The notes under the pieces are model-generated. The model was not told the DNA's origin. It was given only the letters and a program-made list of their open reading frames with translations, and ran no database searches. DNA of 32,145 nt, taken from an uncultured Candidatus Nemicrothrix sp. Lineage in GTDB: Bacteria > Actinomycetota > Acidimicrobiia > Acidimicrobiales > Acidimicrobilacustridaceae. A program made the translations under genes and the position numbers. Positions 1 through 8,684 of this stretch are shown one piece after another. Position 1 is the first letter of the stretch. Each line of letters starts with the position of its first letter. The stretch covers positions 1 through 32,145 of the forward strand of contig CAIPQK010000003.1 in assembly GCA_903867185.1 (NCBI GenBank). The letters run 5' to 3'.

Positions 1-313
1 CGATGACAGTCACGCCACCGTCATCGAGCATCTCGGCAACACCGAGATCCAGAACCTCACCGAGTGCTTCAAGTCGATAAACATCGAGATGGTTGAGCTC
101 GAGACGACCCTCGTAGGTATTTACCAACGTGAAAGTCGGCGAGGTAATGAGATCATCGATGCCAAGCGCTGCGCCGAAACCCTGCGTGAACGCCGTCTTA
201 CCCGCGCCAAGATCACCGGCAAGAAGCATGAGGTCACCGGGACGCGCCAATTCGGCAAGCGCCGCGGCGAGTTCCTTCGTCTCTTCCGGCGAGGTAGTGC
301 GAGCAAAAATCAT
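1..313 (-). CDS. tsaE: TsaE, tRNA threonylcarbamoyladenosine (t6A) biosynthesis ATPase, 5' part only
   Basis: The reading frame starts at ATG 313-311 and runs off the window edge, giving 104 codons that begin MIFARTTSPEETKELA. The P-loop is visible as GDLGAGKT around residues 33-40, followed by FTQGFGAALG and the family motif SPTFTLVNTY, then LNHLDVYRL. In the known family, TsaE is the ATPase partner that works with TsaB and TsaD to form t6A37 on ANN-decoding tRNAs in the cytoplasm. Its ATG overlaps the alr stop codon by one base (TAATG), which implies translational coupling. tsaB, rimI and tsaD often follow in actinobacteria but would lie outside this window. The C-terminus is missing only because the window ends. 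Confidence 0.93.
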   Translation of the reverse strand, partial: MIFARTTSPEETKELAAALAELARPGDLMLLAGDLGAGKTAFTQGFGAALGIDDLITSPTFTLVNTYEGRLELNHLDVYRLEALGEVLDLGVAEMLDDGGVTVI

Positions 314-1431
314 TAATCATTTCCTCGCGGATAAAAGCGAGGAACCCGAGGACCAATTCCGCAAACGATTTCATAGGCAATCGTGTCGAGATGCGTTGCG
401 ACGTCTTCGGCGGTAATCGTCGCTTTGCCCTGGGTGCCGATAAGCACCACTTCATCGCCTACTTCGATGTGATCGTCACCGCAATCGACCATCAACTGAT
501 CCATGGTGACAACTCCAACAATCGGGCGCTTCTTCCCACCGATAAGTACCTCGCCACCAACAAGACCAAGACGACGGGGAACGCCATCGGCATAGCCAAT
601 GGGCACAGTGGCCACCGTGGTATCGGCGTCGAAACGATGGCGAAGGCCATACGAAACACCCTCGCCGGCGGTCACTCGTTTCACAAACGAAACTTCAGCT
701 CGCAAGGAAAGCGCGGGCCGAAGGTCGGGAGTTCCCTCTAGGCCAGGCGCGGGGGAAATGCCGTAGACCGCTATTCCGACACGCACGAGGTCGTAGCGGC
801 CACGCGGGTGCGCTATCGCGGTCGCTGAATTCGCCGAGTGGCGGATCGAAGGGAAGATTCCGGCATCACCAAGTTTTGCGAGGACTGCTTCGTACAGATC
901 GAGTTGCTCATCGGTAAACGGGTTATCGGGTTCGTCCGCAACAGCGCAGTGAGTGAAGATGCCTTCAAGGAGAAGTTCTGGGCGCTTCACCACGTCACGC
1001 GCAAGCGCAAGCGCATCAGCTGGCGCAACACCGATGCGGTTCATTCCGGTATCGACCTTTAGATGGACAGGAACAATCTTTCCTTGTTCACGCGCCGCAT
1101 TCGCGAGTAATTCAGCGGCCACGGGCGAGGTGATACACACGCGCAAGTCGTATCGAACGACAGCTGCGAGATCGGCGAGCCGAGGCTGTGAGAGTAAAAG
1201 GATGGGCGCAGTGATCCCCGCTTTTCGGAGCACCGCCGCTTCTTCAATAAGCGCAACCGCGAGCCAATCGGCGCCCGCATCGAGAGCGGCTTCGCTCACA
1301 GCAATCGCACCGTGGCCGTAGCCGTCGGCTTTTACAACCGCGCACACCAAAGACGGGGCCACCAAGGCACGCAGCTCACCCACATTGTGGGCAACCGCTC
1401 CAAGGTCTACCTCAGCGCGTGCGGCGCGCAT
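313..1431 (-). CDS. alr: Alanine racemase (PLP-dependent)
   Basis: This 372-residue protein interconverts L- and D-alanine for peptidoglycan precursors, using PLP in the cytoplasm. The N-terminal signature RAEVDLGAVAHNV is followed by AVVKADGYGHG, with the PLP-binding lysine at K34. The opposing catalytic tyrosine is in GVSYGLRHRF (Y261), and the C-terminal beta domain contains TMDQLMVD. The frame stays open upstream to 1629, but that part overlaps the CBS gene. The ATG at 1431 fits the family N-terminus, lies four bases after the CBS stop, and has AGGA just upstream. The 3' end overlaps tsaE by one base. Length is normal for the family, and all key residues that I can check are present. Confidence 0.95.
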   Translation of the reverse strand: MRAARAEVDLGAVAHNVGELRALVAPSLVCAVVKADGYGHGAIAVSEAALDAGADWLAVALIEEAAVLRKAGITAPILLLSQPRLADLAAVVRYDLRVCITSPVAAELLANAAREQGKIVPVHLKVDTGMNRIGVAPADALALARDVVKRPELLLEGIFTHCAVADEPDNPFTDEQLDLYEAVLAKLGDAGIFPSIRHSANSATAIAHPRGRYDLVRVGIAVYGISPAPGLEGTPDLRPALSLRAEVSFVKRVTAGEGVSYGLRHRFDADTTVATVPIGYADGVPRRLGLVGGEVLIGGKKRPIVGVVTMDQLMVDCGDDHIEVGDEVVLIGTQGKATITAEDVATHLDTIAYEIVCGIGPRVPRFYPRGND

Positions 1432-1435
1432 CGTC

Positions 1436-1954
1436 CTACGCGCCCGCTCCGGCAGAACCGGCGCCAGAAGAGCCATCCTGCGAGTCCCATTCGCGCACGA
1501 TGGCGCGAACAATGTCACCGCGGGCGACGATCCCGATAATCGTTCCGGACTCGTCAAGAACTGGCAGGCGATCAGCACCTTGCTCATGCATGATCGTTGC
1601 CGCGTATTCAACCGTGTCATCGGGAGCAAGTGTCGGTGCCGCGTCGCCCATCACTTCGCCAACGGTTGAGCCAAGTGCCTTTTCAACATCGTGATCGAAC
1701 TTCTTCTTCGACGAAGGCAACTCGATATAGGCACCAAGCAAGGTGATGACAGTGGGAAGGTGAACTCGTGCTTCCTCGACAATGAGATCAGCAGTGGAAA
1801 GCAAGCCAACGATCGAACCGGCGGCATCAACCACTGGGGCACCATCGACATGGCGCGTAAGCATGGCCCGCATGGCATCCATCACATTGTCGCCAGGAGC
1901 AAAGGTCAGGACATCGCTGGCCATTACGTCACGAACAGGCAGTTCTCGCAGCAT
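1436..1954 (-). CDS. CBS-domain pair protein
   Basis: This 172-residue protein consists of two CBS motifs in tandem (about residues 8-60 and 97-152) joined by a short linker; the repeats begin VRDVMASDVLTFAPGD and VGEVMGDAAPTLAPDD. CBS pairs bind adenine nucleotides and usually sense energy state or control a partner protein. No catalytic or membrane domain is attached, so the partner cannot be named. It ends in a Gly/Ser/Ala-rich tail. The ATG at 1954 has GGAGG four bases upstream. The gene lies between the AcpS-Nnr fusion and alr, with only four bases to alr, so it is probably cotranscribed with alr and tsaE. A role linked to alanine racemase would be speculation. Confidence 0.88.
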   Translation of the reverse strand: MLRELPVRDVMASDVLTFAPGDNVMDAMRAMLTRHVDGAPVVDAAGSIVGLLSTADLIVEEARVHLPTVITLLGAYIELPSSKKKFDHDVEKALGSTVGEVMGDAAPTLAPDDTVEYAATIMHEQGADRLPVLDESGTIIGIVARGDIVRAIVREWDSQDGSSGAGSAGAGA

Positions 1955-1986
1955 CGTTCCTCCAGGATCCGGCCGTGGACCGGAAA

Positions 1987-2011
1987 GCGGCCTTTCTGGG
2001 ACTAAGGCCGC
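1987..2011 (-). other. Inverted repeat overlapping the acpS-nnr stop codon
   Basis: GCGGCCTT at 1987-1994 pairs perfectly with AAGGCCGC at 2004-2011 around a 9-base loop. The structure spans the TAG stop of the AcpS-Nnr gene (2004-2002) and sits in the 47-base gap before the CBS gene. No T-run follows on the minus strand, so it is not a classic intrinsic terminator. It may be an attenuator, an RNA-processing hairpin, or chance. Confidence 0.4.
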
Positions 2012-3813
2012 AGAAAGGTCAAGTCGTCAAGCACAGCCGGGAGATGAGCGATCACATCGCCAGCCACCAGACCGCGTCGCCAGCCTAGGGCTCCGGCCCG
2101 TCCGTGGAGGAATGCCCCACCGGCCGCGGCGCGAAGCGGATCAACACCGCACGCAAGTAACGCACCGATGATCCCGGCCAGAACATCGCCTGTCCCCGCC
2201 GTTGCTAAACGCTGATCACCGGCGATTGAGACAAGCACTTCCCCGTCGGGAGCAGCCACCACAGTGGTTCTGCCTTTCAGAAGCACGACGGCACCACTTT
2301 CAGCGGCGAGTGCGCGCGCTTCGGCGATTCGATCTTCTCTTATTGCGTGTCCGGCAAGCCGAGCGAATTCACCGTCATGTGGGGTGAGAACTGTGAACTC
2401 GGAAACAAAGCGCGAAACATCTGTGCCGAGCGCTGTCAGACCATCGGCATCGACCACTGTGGGTAGACCTCGACCTGTTGCAGCGGCAACGACCTGACGA
2501 ATCTGTTCCTTCGTTGCATCACCGATGCCGAGACCGTTTCCGATCACAAGTGAATCGAACCGGCCGAGGTCACCGATCACCTCACTCGACCATCCTTCGG
2601 CAGAGACGTCCATGCGCACTGCTTCTAAAGGCATCTCCGTTGTTGCACCGCCTGGCGTCGAAACGCGCACGTATCCAGCGCCGGTTCGCGCTGCCGCACC
2701 ACTGCTCAATGCTGCGGCTCCACCCATGCCGGGACTGCCAGCCACAACCCACACCGCGCTCTGCCACTTATGGGTATCGATCGCTGGTTCGGGAATCCAC
2801 GAGGCAACCGCCGCGGCACCGACGAGGTGCGCACGAGTACCTCGAGTATCGAGTCCGATGTCAGCCACGGTGAGTGCACCGCTGCACGCAAGTCCATCGC
2901 CAAAGACGTTGCCGGGTTTAAGCGCCGCGAACGTGATCGTTGCGTCGGCCTCCAGCACATCCCCAACACACGACCCAGTCAGCCCGTCGACCCCCGAAGG
3001 AATATCCACCGCGAGCACAAGACACCCGGGCGCAACGATCGGAGCATTCCACTCACCGCGGAATCCAGTGCCAAAGGCAGCGTCGATTACGAGATCGCAA
3101 TCAGGAAGAATCTCTGGAGCATCGGCGGCATCGACCACGGTGACGCGCACGCCGTGGGTTCGCAGCCGTTCAGCGGCGTTACGGCCATCGTTTCCGTTGT
3201 TGCCTTTGCCGGCCAAAACAATGACACGGCGCCCGTAGGCCCCACCCAACATTTCGAGTGCAGCTCGCGCGACCGCACCTCCAGCTCGATCGATCAGCAC
3301 TTCTACCGGTTCCGGAGCCAATCGATCGATCTCATTCATCTCGCTGGGTGTCACGATGGGAACGAGCCCCCCACCGTCGATGGCGCCGGGATGCGGAAGC
3401 GACTGTGCGTCAACGGGACCAAGCGCCGCGACAGAACGTTCGGGGCCAAGCGCTACGACAACGGCTTGAGCAACGATCGCTGAATGACTCAGCGTGAGGC
3501 GCCAATCTTCGATACCCAACTGAGCGGCAAGCGTCGACGCTCGACCACTCAGTGCAACTGATGGTTGACCATCTGCATCGCGACGGACTTCGATGTCATG
3601 CCAATCGACCGCGCCGATACCAACACCCATTGCCTTCAGGACTGCTTCCTTCGCCGCAAAACGAACCGCAAAACGTTCCGTTGGGTCAGTGCGCCGAAGG
3701 GAATACTCGCGTTCTGCTTCCGTGAAAAGTTTCTCGACTAACCCAGCACGACGCTCAAGCACACGACGGAACCGATCAAGATCAACAAGATCGTTTCCGA
3801 TGCCGACGATCAT
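2002..3813 (-). CDS. Triple fusion: holo-ACP synthase (AcpS) + NAD(P)HX epimerase (NnrE) + ADP-dependent NAD(P)HX dehydratase (NnrD)
   Basis: A continuous 603-residue frame carries three enzymes. Residues 1-125 are AcpS, which moves 4'-phosphopantetheine from CoA to acyl carrier protein: MIVGIGNDLVDLDR (Mg ligand D8) and RFAAKEAVLKAMG (E56). Residues about 153-340 are the YjeF_N/NnrE epimerase, with AGKGNNGNDGRN at 201-212 and DAAFGTG. Residues about 345-600 are the NnrD dehydratase, with LTPHDGEFARL and the nucleotide loop ATAGTGDVLAG at 537-547. The last two domains repair hydrated NAD(P)H. NnrE-NnrD fusions are common, but AcpS is normally a separate neighbour. The usual GNNGGDG loop here reads GNNGNDG. 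The start is fixed by the AcpS N-terminus, although no good ribosome site is visible. It follows the GlmS-like gene by 13 bases. Confidence 0.93.
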   Translation of the reverse strand: MIVGIGNDLVDLDRFRRVLERRAGLVEKLFTEAEREYSLRRTDPTERFAVRFAAKEAVLKAMGVGIGAVDWHDIEVRRDADGQPSVALSGRASTLAAQLGIEDWRLTLSHSAIVAQAVVVALGPERSVAALGPVDAQSLPHPGAIDGGGLVPIVTPSEMNEIDRLAPEPVEVLIDRAGGAVARAALEMLGGAYGRRVIVLAGKGNNGNDGRNAAERLRTHGVRVTVVDAADAPEILPDCDLVIDAAFGTGFRGEWNAPIVAPGCLVLAVDIPSGVDGLTGSCVGDVLEADATITFAALKPGNVFGDGLACSGALTVADIGLDTRGTRAHLVGAAAVASWIPEPAIDTHKWQSAVWVVAGSPGMGGAAALSSGAAARTGAGYVRVSTPGGATTEMPLEAVRMDVSAEGWSSEVIGDLGRFDSLVIGNGLGIGDATKEQIRQVVAAATGRGLPTVVDADGLTALGTDVSRFVSEFTVLTPHDGEFARLAGHAIREDRIAEARALAAESGAVVLLKGRTTVVAAPDGEVLVSIAGDQRLATAGTGDVLAGIIGALLACGVDPLRAAAGGAFLHGRAGALGWRRGLVAGDVIAHLPAVLDDLTFLRP

Positions 3814-3826
3814 GCGGAGACCGCAC

Positions 3827-6800
3827 TCATGATCGCCAGTGTTCGGCCAACAGGTTCACAGGTTCGGTCATGAGTTCAATAACCGGAACATCGGTCAGAA
3901 GGTCGTCGCGGAAAACCGGCTCAGTTTCGGTGACCGCATGTTTGATGGCGGCGTAGCGATTCCGATAACCCTGCAAGACCGATCGCAACGCGGTAAGTGA
4001 AAGGTCGTCGTTCAATCGAACATGTAAGAGCGACAAACCGGTCGGCTCACCATCTTTGATCTCAGGAACGATGACAACTGTTCGACCGTCATTACGACCC
4101 TTCGCAACAAGAACGGTGTGTTCAACCGCAACCAATCGCTTTGTTCCTCGTAGTTGCGGATCGTCGGTGGTACGACTTTGCAAATCACGAGCTAACCCAC
4201 CGCGATCGACAATAACCACGCGCGCTTCATCGCGACCTGCAGGGTCGACATGACCCTCAATCGCATAACGGGTATATCCAAGAACCTCGTCGATGAGAGG
4301 TTCGAGTGCTGCAAGCGTGCGCAACGTCGAATAGGTGAGGCGGTCGCGAGAGACACCGGTGCTGAGCACCTCTTTCACCAACGGCACCTGCATGAGCGTT
4401 TCGTCGCTTCGAGAGATGCCTACCGTGACGGTCTTTGCCTGGTGTTTGATCGCGTCGACAGGCCGGGTGAGCTCATCGATCGCCGAAGTGAGCGCTGTCG
4501 CTAAATCTTCAAGGACAACTGCCGGCGTGCCGACCTTGCCATATTCGAGTTGATACGACTCAAGCGGCACGGAACCCAGAGCAAATCTCCAGACGGTGGC
4601 CAATCGCACCGCCGAACTTGCTTCGAGATGTCCGTTGTACTCGCCATTGCGCAACCCATCGAAATACCGGGACGCCTGCGCATTGAGTAAGGGGCGTAGA
4701 CCCGACAACAGCGATTCACCGTCACCGGGAAGTCCAGAAGCAACCGCGTTGTCAATCGCCGCGCGAGCTTCGCGGAGCGGACGAGCCTGCGCATCGATAG
4801 CTAATGCCGCTTCGTAACCGAAGAGATGACCGACCATTGCCGAAAGAATGAATGCGAGACGAGGATGAACCTCGGGTACTGCAATCACCTGAAGGGCAGC
4901 CGAGAATCGTTCCTCACCTTGAGTCGCGATCACGACAGGCGCTGCTTTGTGGGCGCGATAGATAGCGACCTCTTTGGCAACATCATCGGCGGTTGAACCT
5001 TGGAGTCCGGCGGCGCAAACCAGGATCATTGGCTCGGACGAAAGATCGATGTGCTTTTTGTCCTCGGTGCCATCGCAGGCGATTGCTTTGTAGCAAAGCT
5101 CTGAAAGCTTGATTCGAACTTCTTCGGCAGCGATGCGATTCGCCCCATTGCCAACAATTGCCCAGTAGCGACGTGATGGCGCAACGCGCTGGGCCGCTGC
5201 TGCGATGTCGTCACGCAACGCAAACGTACGTTCCATCGCCTCGGGGATCTGACGAAGACCCTCGAGAACAGAAGTGCGTTCCGCTGACGTCGCGCCAATT
5301 GCGTCTGCCAGTGCAGCAGCCAACAAGAAACAGGCAGCGATCTGTGCATAAAACGCTTTGGTTGATGCAACGCTCATCTCTATATCGCGGCCATCGGAGG
5401 TGTACAGAACACCATCGGCTCGATCAGTGAGATCGCTGTTACGGCGATTAACGATCGCGACAACATGTGCTCCGCGAGCGCGGACCAAATCAACTGTGCG
5501 GTTGGTGTCGGTAGTCGTTCCCGATTGGCTCACTGCAACAACCAGGGTGTCAGCCATCGAATCGGTGAGATGGAAGCCGCTGAGTTCGGTCGCCAGAACA
5601 GCTTCCACTCGCACTTCGGTAGTCGGAGCAAATGCAGCGAGACCTTCGAGCAACGCTCGCGCCGCAACTGCAGCTGTTCCCTGTCCGATCGCCAGAATTC
5701 GCTTGATGGAACCATCAGCAAGTGCACCACGGAGCGCCGGTGACAGAACATCGTCGCCGAGGCTCACGTCAGCGCGTCCGTCGATGTCTACCAATTTCCC
5801 GCGAAGTGTTTTGCGGAAAGATCCCGGCGCCTCGCCGATTTCCTTAAGCAGGAAATGAGGTGAATCACCGCGGTCTATGTCACGAGTTGTGATCTGCGCT
5901 TCAGCGAGATCGTCGGCAAAAACTGAAATTGGCGTGCCGTCGTAGGCCCAACGTTCGATTCCATCGCGATCGCCCGCCTTTGAACCAACGAGTCGCACAA
6001 CCTGTCCGCTGCTTGCTGGGTTCGCTGGATCGACAGGGATATCGCCATCGAGCCGGAGATACGAAACCGTTTCTTCGACGACGCCATAGGGCTCGCTCGC
6101 CACGATGAACGAATCCTCGGCCAAGCCGATGTACAACGCCTGCCCACTTCCCCGAAGCGCAAGCAAAAGCGAATCAGCGGCATCGGCAGCACTGGCCGCG
6201 ATCGCCACTGAACCTTCAAGTTCATTCACTGTGAAACGAAAGGCCTCGAGGACACCTGTTCCATCAGCCATCGCACGCGATGTCAGCGTTGGAATCACCT
6301 TGGCATCGGTGGTGATCTCATCTGCGATGTGAAGTGCTTGCGCCGCTTTGAGGTCCGCAAAATTATCGACATCGCCGTTAAGAACTGCCGTGACGTAAGC
6401 CCCACTGTTTTCGTCGGTCTCATCGGAGTTCAATGGATGAGCATTGGGTTGGCTGATGATGCCGACACTCGCCCACCGAGTATGCCCAAGCACAACGGCC
6501 TCGACACTCGATGCCCCAAGGGCATGGCGAAGCAAAGGATCACCGACAATCGCAGCGCGAAGCGCACGAGTGTTGTCACCCAGTTCGCCGATTTCTGCGG
6601 CAGCCTTGTAAACGAAACTCAAATGTCCTTCTGGGGTTCGCACCGCCATTGAACCAAACAATGGATCCGCAGCGCGATCGGCGATTACAGCGCTGATCGC
6701 TGGCGACTGCAGATCAATGCCGTGATTACGAACAAGGAGGTGTAATCCGGCACTGTCGCGCCCACGCACTTCGAGTCGGTCGAGTGCCGAGAGCGCTTGG

Positions 6801-7300
6801 TGAATCGAAAGGGCAACACCTACCGCGGCTGGACTCAATGGCTCGCCTGCAGTCGCGACGCCATCGAGAAGTGCAGCCACTCCATCAGCGGCTCGGAGGC
6901 GATCACGTTGCACCGCCCATACGGCATCTTTGAGATTGACGACTGCCGCGTTGAGGCGCTCAAGTTCGATCCCGACCAGAGCAACGTTCCCAGTCGCTTC
7001 AGAGTCGAGATGGTTCTCGAGTTCGACAACCTGCCGGGCAAGACCATCAATGAGCGTCACGATCGACGCGTGAAGCCCAGGGGCTTCAAGTAAGGCCCGA
7101 ACACCTGCGACCCCGCCAAGCAGTTGATCGGCAGCGGCTACCGCTTTCGCTGCATCGGAAATTGGAGCAACGACAACTGATCGAGACGCAACAACTCCCG
7201 CCAACGACTGTGATGCTGCTTCGAGGCGGTCAACGACCTCGGCCGCTCCTGGTGGCTGGCGCAATGATGGTCGACGAACGACGGCGATAATCCCGCACAT
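3827..7300 (-). CDS. Giant GlmS-like amidotransferase/isomerase (GATase II + two SIS domains) with internal insert and C-terminal extension
   Basis: This is a 1157-residue relative of glucosamine-6-phosphate synthase (GlmS), which is normally about 610 residues and makes GlcN-6-P from Fru-6-P and glutamine. It starts MCGIIAVV, so the Cys2 nucleophile is kept. An unmatched helical, Ala/Val/Leu-rich stretch of about 140-150 residues (about 10-165) precedes LEVRGRDSAGL (177-187). LGHTRWAS (271-278), NAHPL (286-290), LNGD (307-310) and HFLLKEI (482-488) follow. SIS1 (about 530-665) has SQSGTTTDT and SVASTKAF; SIS2 (about 708-835) keeps residues matching E. coli E488 and H504 (E734, H750). By eye, S303 aligns with Ala and K603 with E844. 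Residues about 850-1157 match nothing I recognise. Adjacent glmM supports an amino-sugar role, but catalysis is uncertain. Confidence 0.85.
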   Translation of the reverse strand: MCGIIAVVRRPSLRQPPGAAEVVDRLEAASQSLAGVVASRSVVVAPISDAAKAVAAADQLLGGVAGVRALLEAPGLHASIVTLIDGLARQVVELENHLDSEATGNVALVGIELERLNAAVVNLKDAVWAVQRDRLRAADGVAALLDGVATAGEPLSPAAVGVALSIHQALSALDRLEVRGRDSAGLHLLVRNHGIDLQSPAISAVIADRAADPLFGSMAVRTPEGHLSFVYKAAAEIGELGDNTRALRAAIVGDPLLRHALGASSVEAVVLGHTRWASVGIISQPNAHPLNSDETDENSGAYVTAVLNGDVDNFADLKAAQALHIADEITTDAKVIPTLTSRAMADGTGVLEAFRFTVNELEGSVAIAASAADAADSLLLALRGSGQALYIGLAEDSFIVASEPYGVVEETVSYLRLDGDIPVDPANPASSGQVVRLVGSKAGDRDGIERWAYDGTPISVFADDLAEAQITTRDIDRGDSPHFLLKEIGEAPGSFRKTLRGKLVDIDGRADVSLGDDVLSPALRGALADGSIKRILAIGQGTAAVAARALLEGLAAFAPTTEVRVEAVLATELSGFHLTDSMADTLVVAVSQSGTTTDTNRTVDLVRARGAHVVAIVNRRNSDLTDRADGVLYTSDGRDIEMSVASTKAFYAQIAACFLLAAALADAIGATSAERTSVLEGLRQIPEAMERTFALRDDIAAAAQRVAPSRRYWAIVGNGANRIAAEEVRIKLSELCYKAIACDGTEDKKHIDLSSEPMILVCAAGLQGSTADDVAKEVAIYRAHKAAPVVIATQGEERFSAALQVIAVPEVHPRLAFILSAMVGHLFGYEAALAIDAQARPLREARAAIDNAVASGLPGDGESLLSGLRPLLNAQASRYFDGLRNGEYNGHLEASSAVRLATVWRFALGSVPLESYQLEYGKVGTPAVVLEDLATALTSAIDELTRPVDAIKHQAKTVTVGISRSDETLMQVPLVKEVLSTGVSRDRLTYSTLRTLAALEPLIDEVLGYTRYAIEGHVDPAGRDEARVVIVDRGGLARDLQSRTTDDPQLRGTKRLVAVEHTVLVAKGRNDGRTVVIVPEIKDGEPTGLSLLHVRLNDDLSLTALRSVLQGYRNRYAAIKHAVTETEPVFRDDLLTDVPVIELMTEPVNLLAEHWRS

Positions 7301-7312
7301 GAGGTAGCCAGC

Positions 7313-8638
7313 CTACGCCGAGCAGGCGCTGATGACGGCTGCAGCGAGGTTGTCGGCTGCGGCCTCAGCCTGCTCCATGGTGGGGGCTTCGACCATGACC
7401 CGCACAAGGGGTTCGGTACCGCTGAGGCGAATAAGGACTCGGCCTCGGTCACCCAACGACTGTTCCACCGCGGCAATGTCGTCAGCGATGGCCTCGGCAA
7501 TATCGTCGCGACGATTTTCAAGTCGAACATTTCGCAGCACCTGCGGGAATCGTTCCATGACCGCATCGGTCAAGACCGAAAGGGGTGTTTGGGCACGGCC
7601 TACGAGATCGACCAGTTGGACTCCGGAAAGCACGCCATCTCCAGTCGTCGCCCGGTCAGCAAAAACGATATGGCCAGACTGTTCGCCCCCAAGCGAACTC
7701 GAAGTACGAGCAAGAGCCTCGAGAACGTGCCGATCACCTACGGGAGTCTCGACAACTTCAATTCCTTGTGCGTCCATCGCCAAACGGAATCCAAGATTCG
7801 ACATCACGGTGACAACAACACGATCTCCGGCGAGTTGACCGCGATCACGGAGATCACGTGCAAACAGCGCAATGAGTTGATCACCATCGACGAGTTCACC
7901 GCGTTCATCGACTGCCAGAAGGCGGTCAGCGTCACCGTCGAAAGCAAGCCCAAGTGCAGCGCCATTCGCAACCACTGCTTTTTGAAGATCCCCCGGATGT
8001 GTTGATCCACACGCGTCGTTGATATTGCGACCATCGGGTTGCGCATGCAGTACTTCGACATCGAGACCGAGACCGCGAAAGATCCCTGGAGCAACCGAAG
8101 AGGCCGCACCGTTCGCACAATCGATCACGATGCGCATCGGGGCAACTGCAGAAACTGATGACGCGACGGCATCGCACCATTCGGCGACAGCGTTGGTGTC
8201 TGTCTCTCTACCAACTGCTGATTCTGTTTCACTAACGGATTCCGCTCGCGCAACAACCACATCAAGCGCTCGTTCAAGCGCCGTTTCCAGTTCATCGGAC
8301 AACTTGCGGCCGCCGGCAGCAAAGAACTTGATGCCGTTATCGGACCAAGGGTTATGCGATGCGGAAATCACTGCACCAGGTACTCCGCGTTGCGCACAGA
8401 TCCATGCAACAGCAGGAGTGGGAACAACGCCCATGCTCAGCGGCTGCGCGCCGCCATGAGAAAGTCCAATAGCCAAGGCCGTTTCAAGGCGCTCGCCCGA
8501 TTCACGGGTATCGCGACCGATAACAAATGTGGTGGTTCCAAGAACCTGCGCAGCGGCCTGACCTAACGAAATGACGAGCGCGTCAGTTAACTCAGATGCG
8601 GGTCCGCGTACACCGTCGGTTCCGAATCGGAGAGTCAT
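7313..8638 (-). CDS. glmM: Phosphoglucosamine mutase
   Basis: A 441-residue enzyme that converts GlcN-6-P to GlcN-1-P, the step after GlmS on the way to UDP-GlcNAc for peptidoglycan. It opens with MTLRFGTDGVRG, carries the phosphoserine loop SASHNPWSDNG (active serine S94), the Mg loop DGDADR at 234-239, the sugar-binding GGEQSGH, and the C-terminal phosphate-binding RLSGTEPLVRV. Length is normal (about 445). The ATG at 8638-8636 gives the canonical N-terminus, but no clear ribosome-binding site is seen. It lies 46 bases after rpsI and 12 bases before the GlmS-like gene, so glmM and that gene form a likely transcription and pathway pair. Confidence 0.97.
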   Translation of the reverse strand: MTLRFGTDGVRGPASELTDALVISLGQAAAQVLGTTTFVIGRDTRESGERLETALAIGLSHGGAQPLSMGVVPTPAVAWICAQRGVPGAVISASHNPWSDNGIKFFAAGGRKLSDELETALERALDVVVARAESVSETESAVGRETDTNAVAEWCDAVASSVSAVAPMRIVIDCANGAASSVAPGIFRGLGLDVEVLHAQPDGRNINDACGSTHPGDLQKAVVANGAALGLAFDGDADRLLAVDERGELVDGDQLIALFARDLRDRGQLAGDRVVVTVMSNLGFRLAMDAQGIEVVETPVGDRHVLEALARTSSSLGGEQSGHIVFADRATTGDGVLSGVQLVDLVGRAQTPLSVLTDAVMERFPQVLRNVRLENRRDDIAEAIADDIAAVEQSLGDRGRVLIRLSGTEPLVRVMVEAPTMEQAEAAADNLAAAVISACSA

Positions 8639-8656
8639 GAGTTAGCAAGATACGAA

Positions 8657-8674
8657 CTCGCCAAACAAGGCGAG
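8657..8674 (-). other. Hairpin between rpsI and glmM
   Basis: CTCGCC (8657-8662) and GGCGAG (8669-8674) form a perfect 6-bp stem with a 6-base loop in the 46-base gap between rpsI and glmM. It is followed on the minus strand by TTCGT rather than a real T-run. It could be a weak terminator, a processing site between the ribosomal and envelope genes, or incidental. Confidence 0.4.
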
Positions 8675-8684
8675 AACGAATGGA

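Noticed and set aside
2525-3483. Long plus-strand open frames of about 237 codons opposite the AcpS-NnrE-NnrD gene
   Set aside because: They mirror the codon pattern of the well-supported minus-strand gene, are Ser/Arg/Pro-rich with no recognisable motif, and have no ribosome site.
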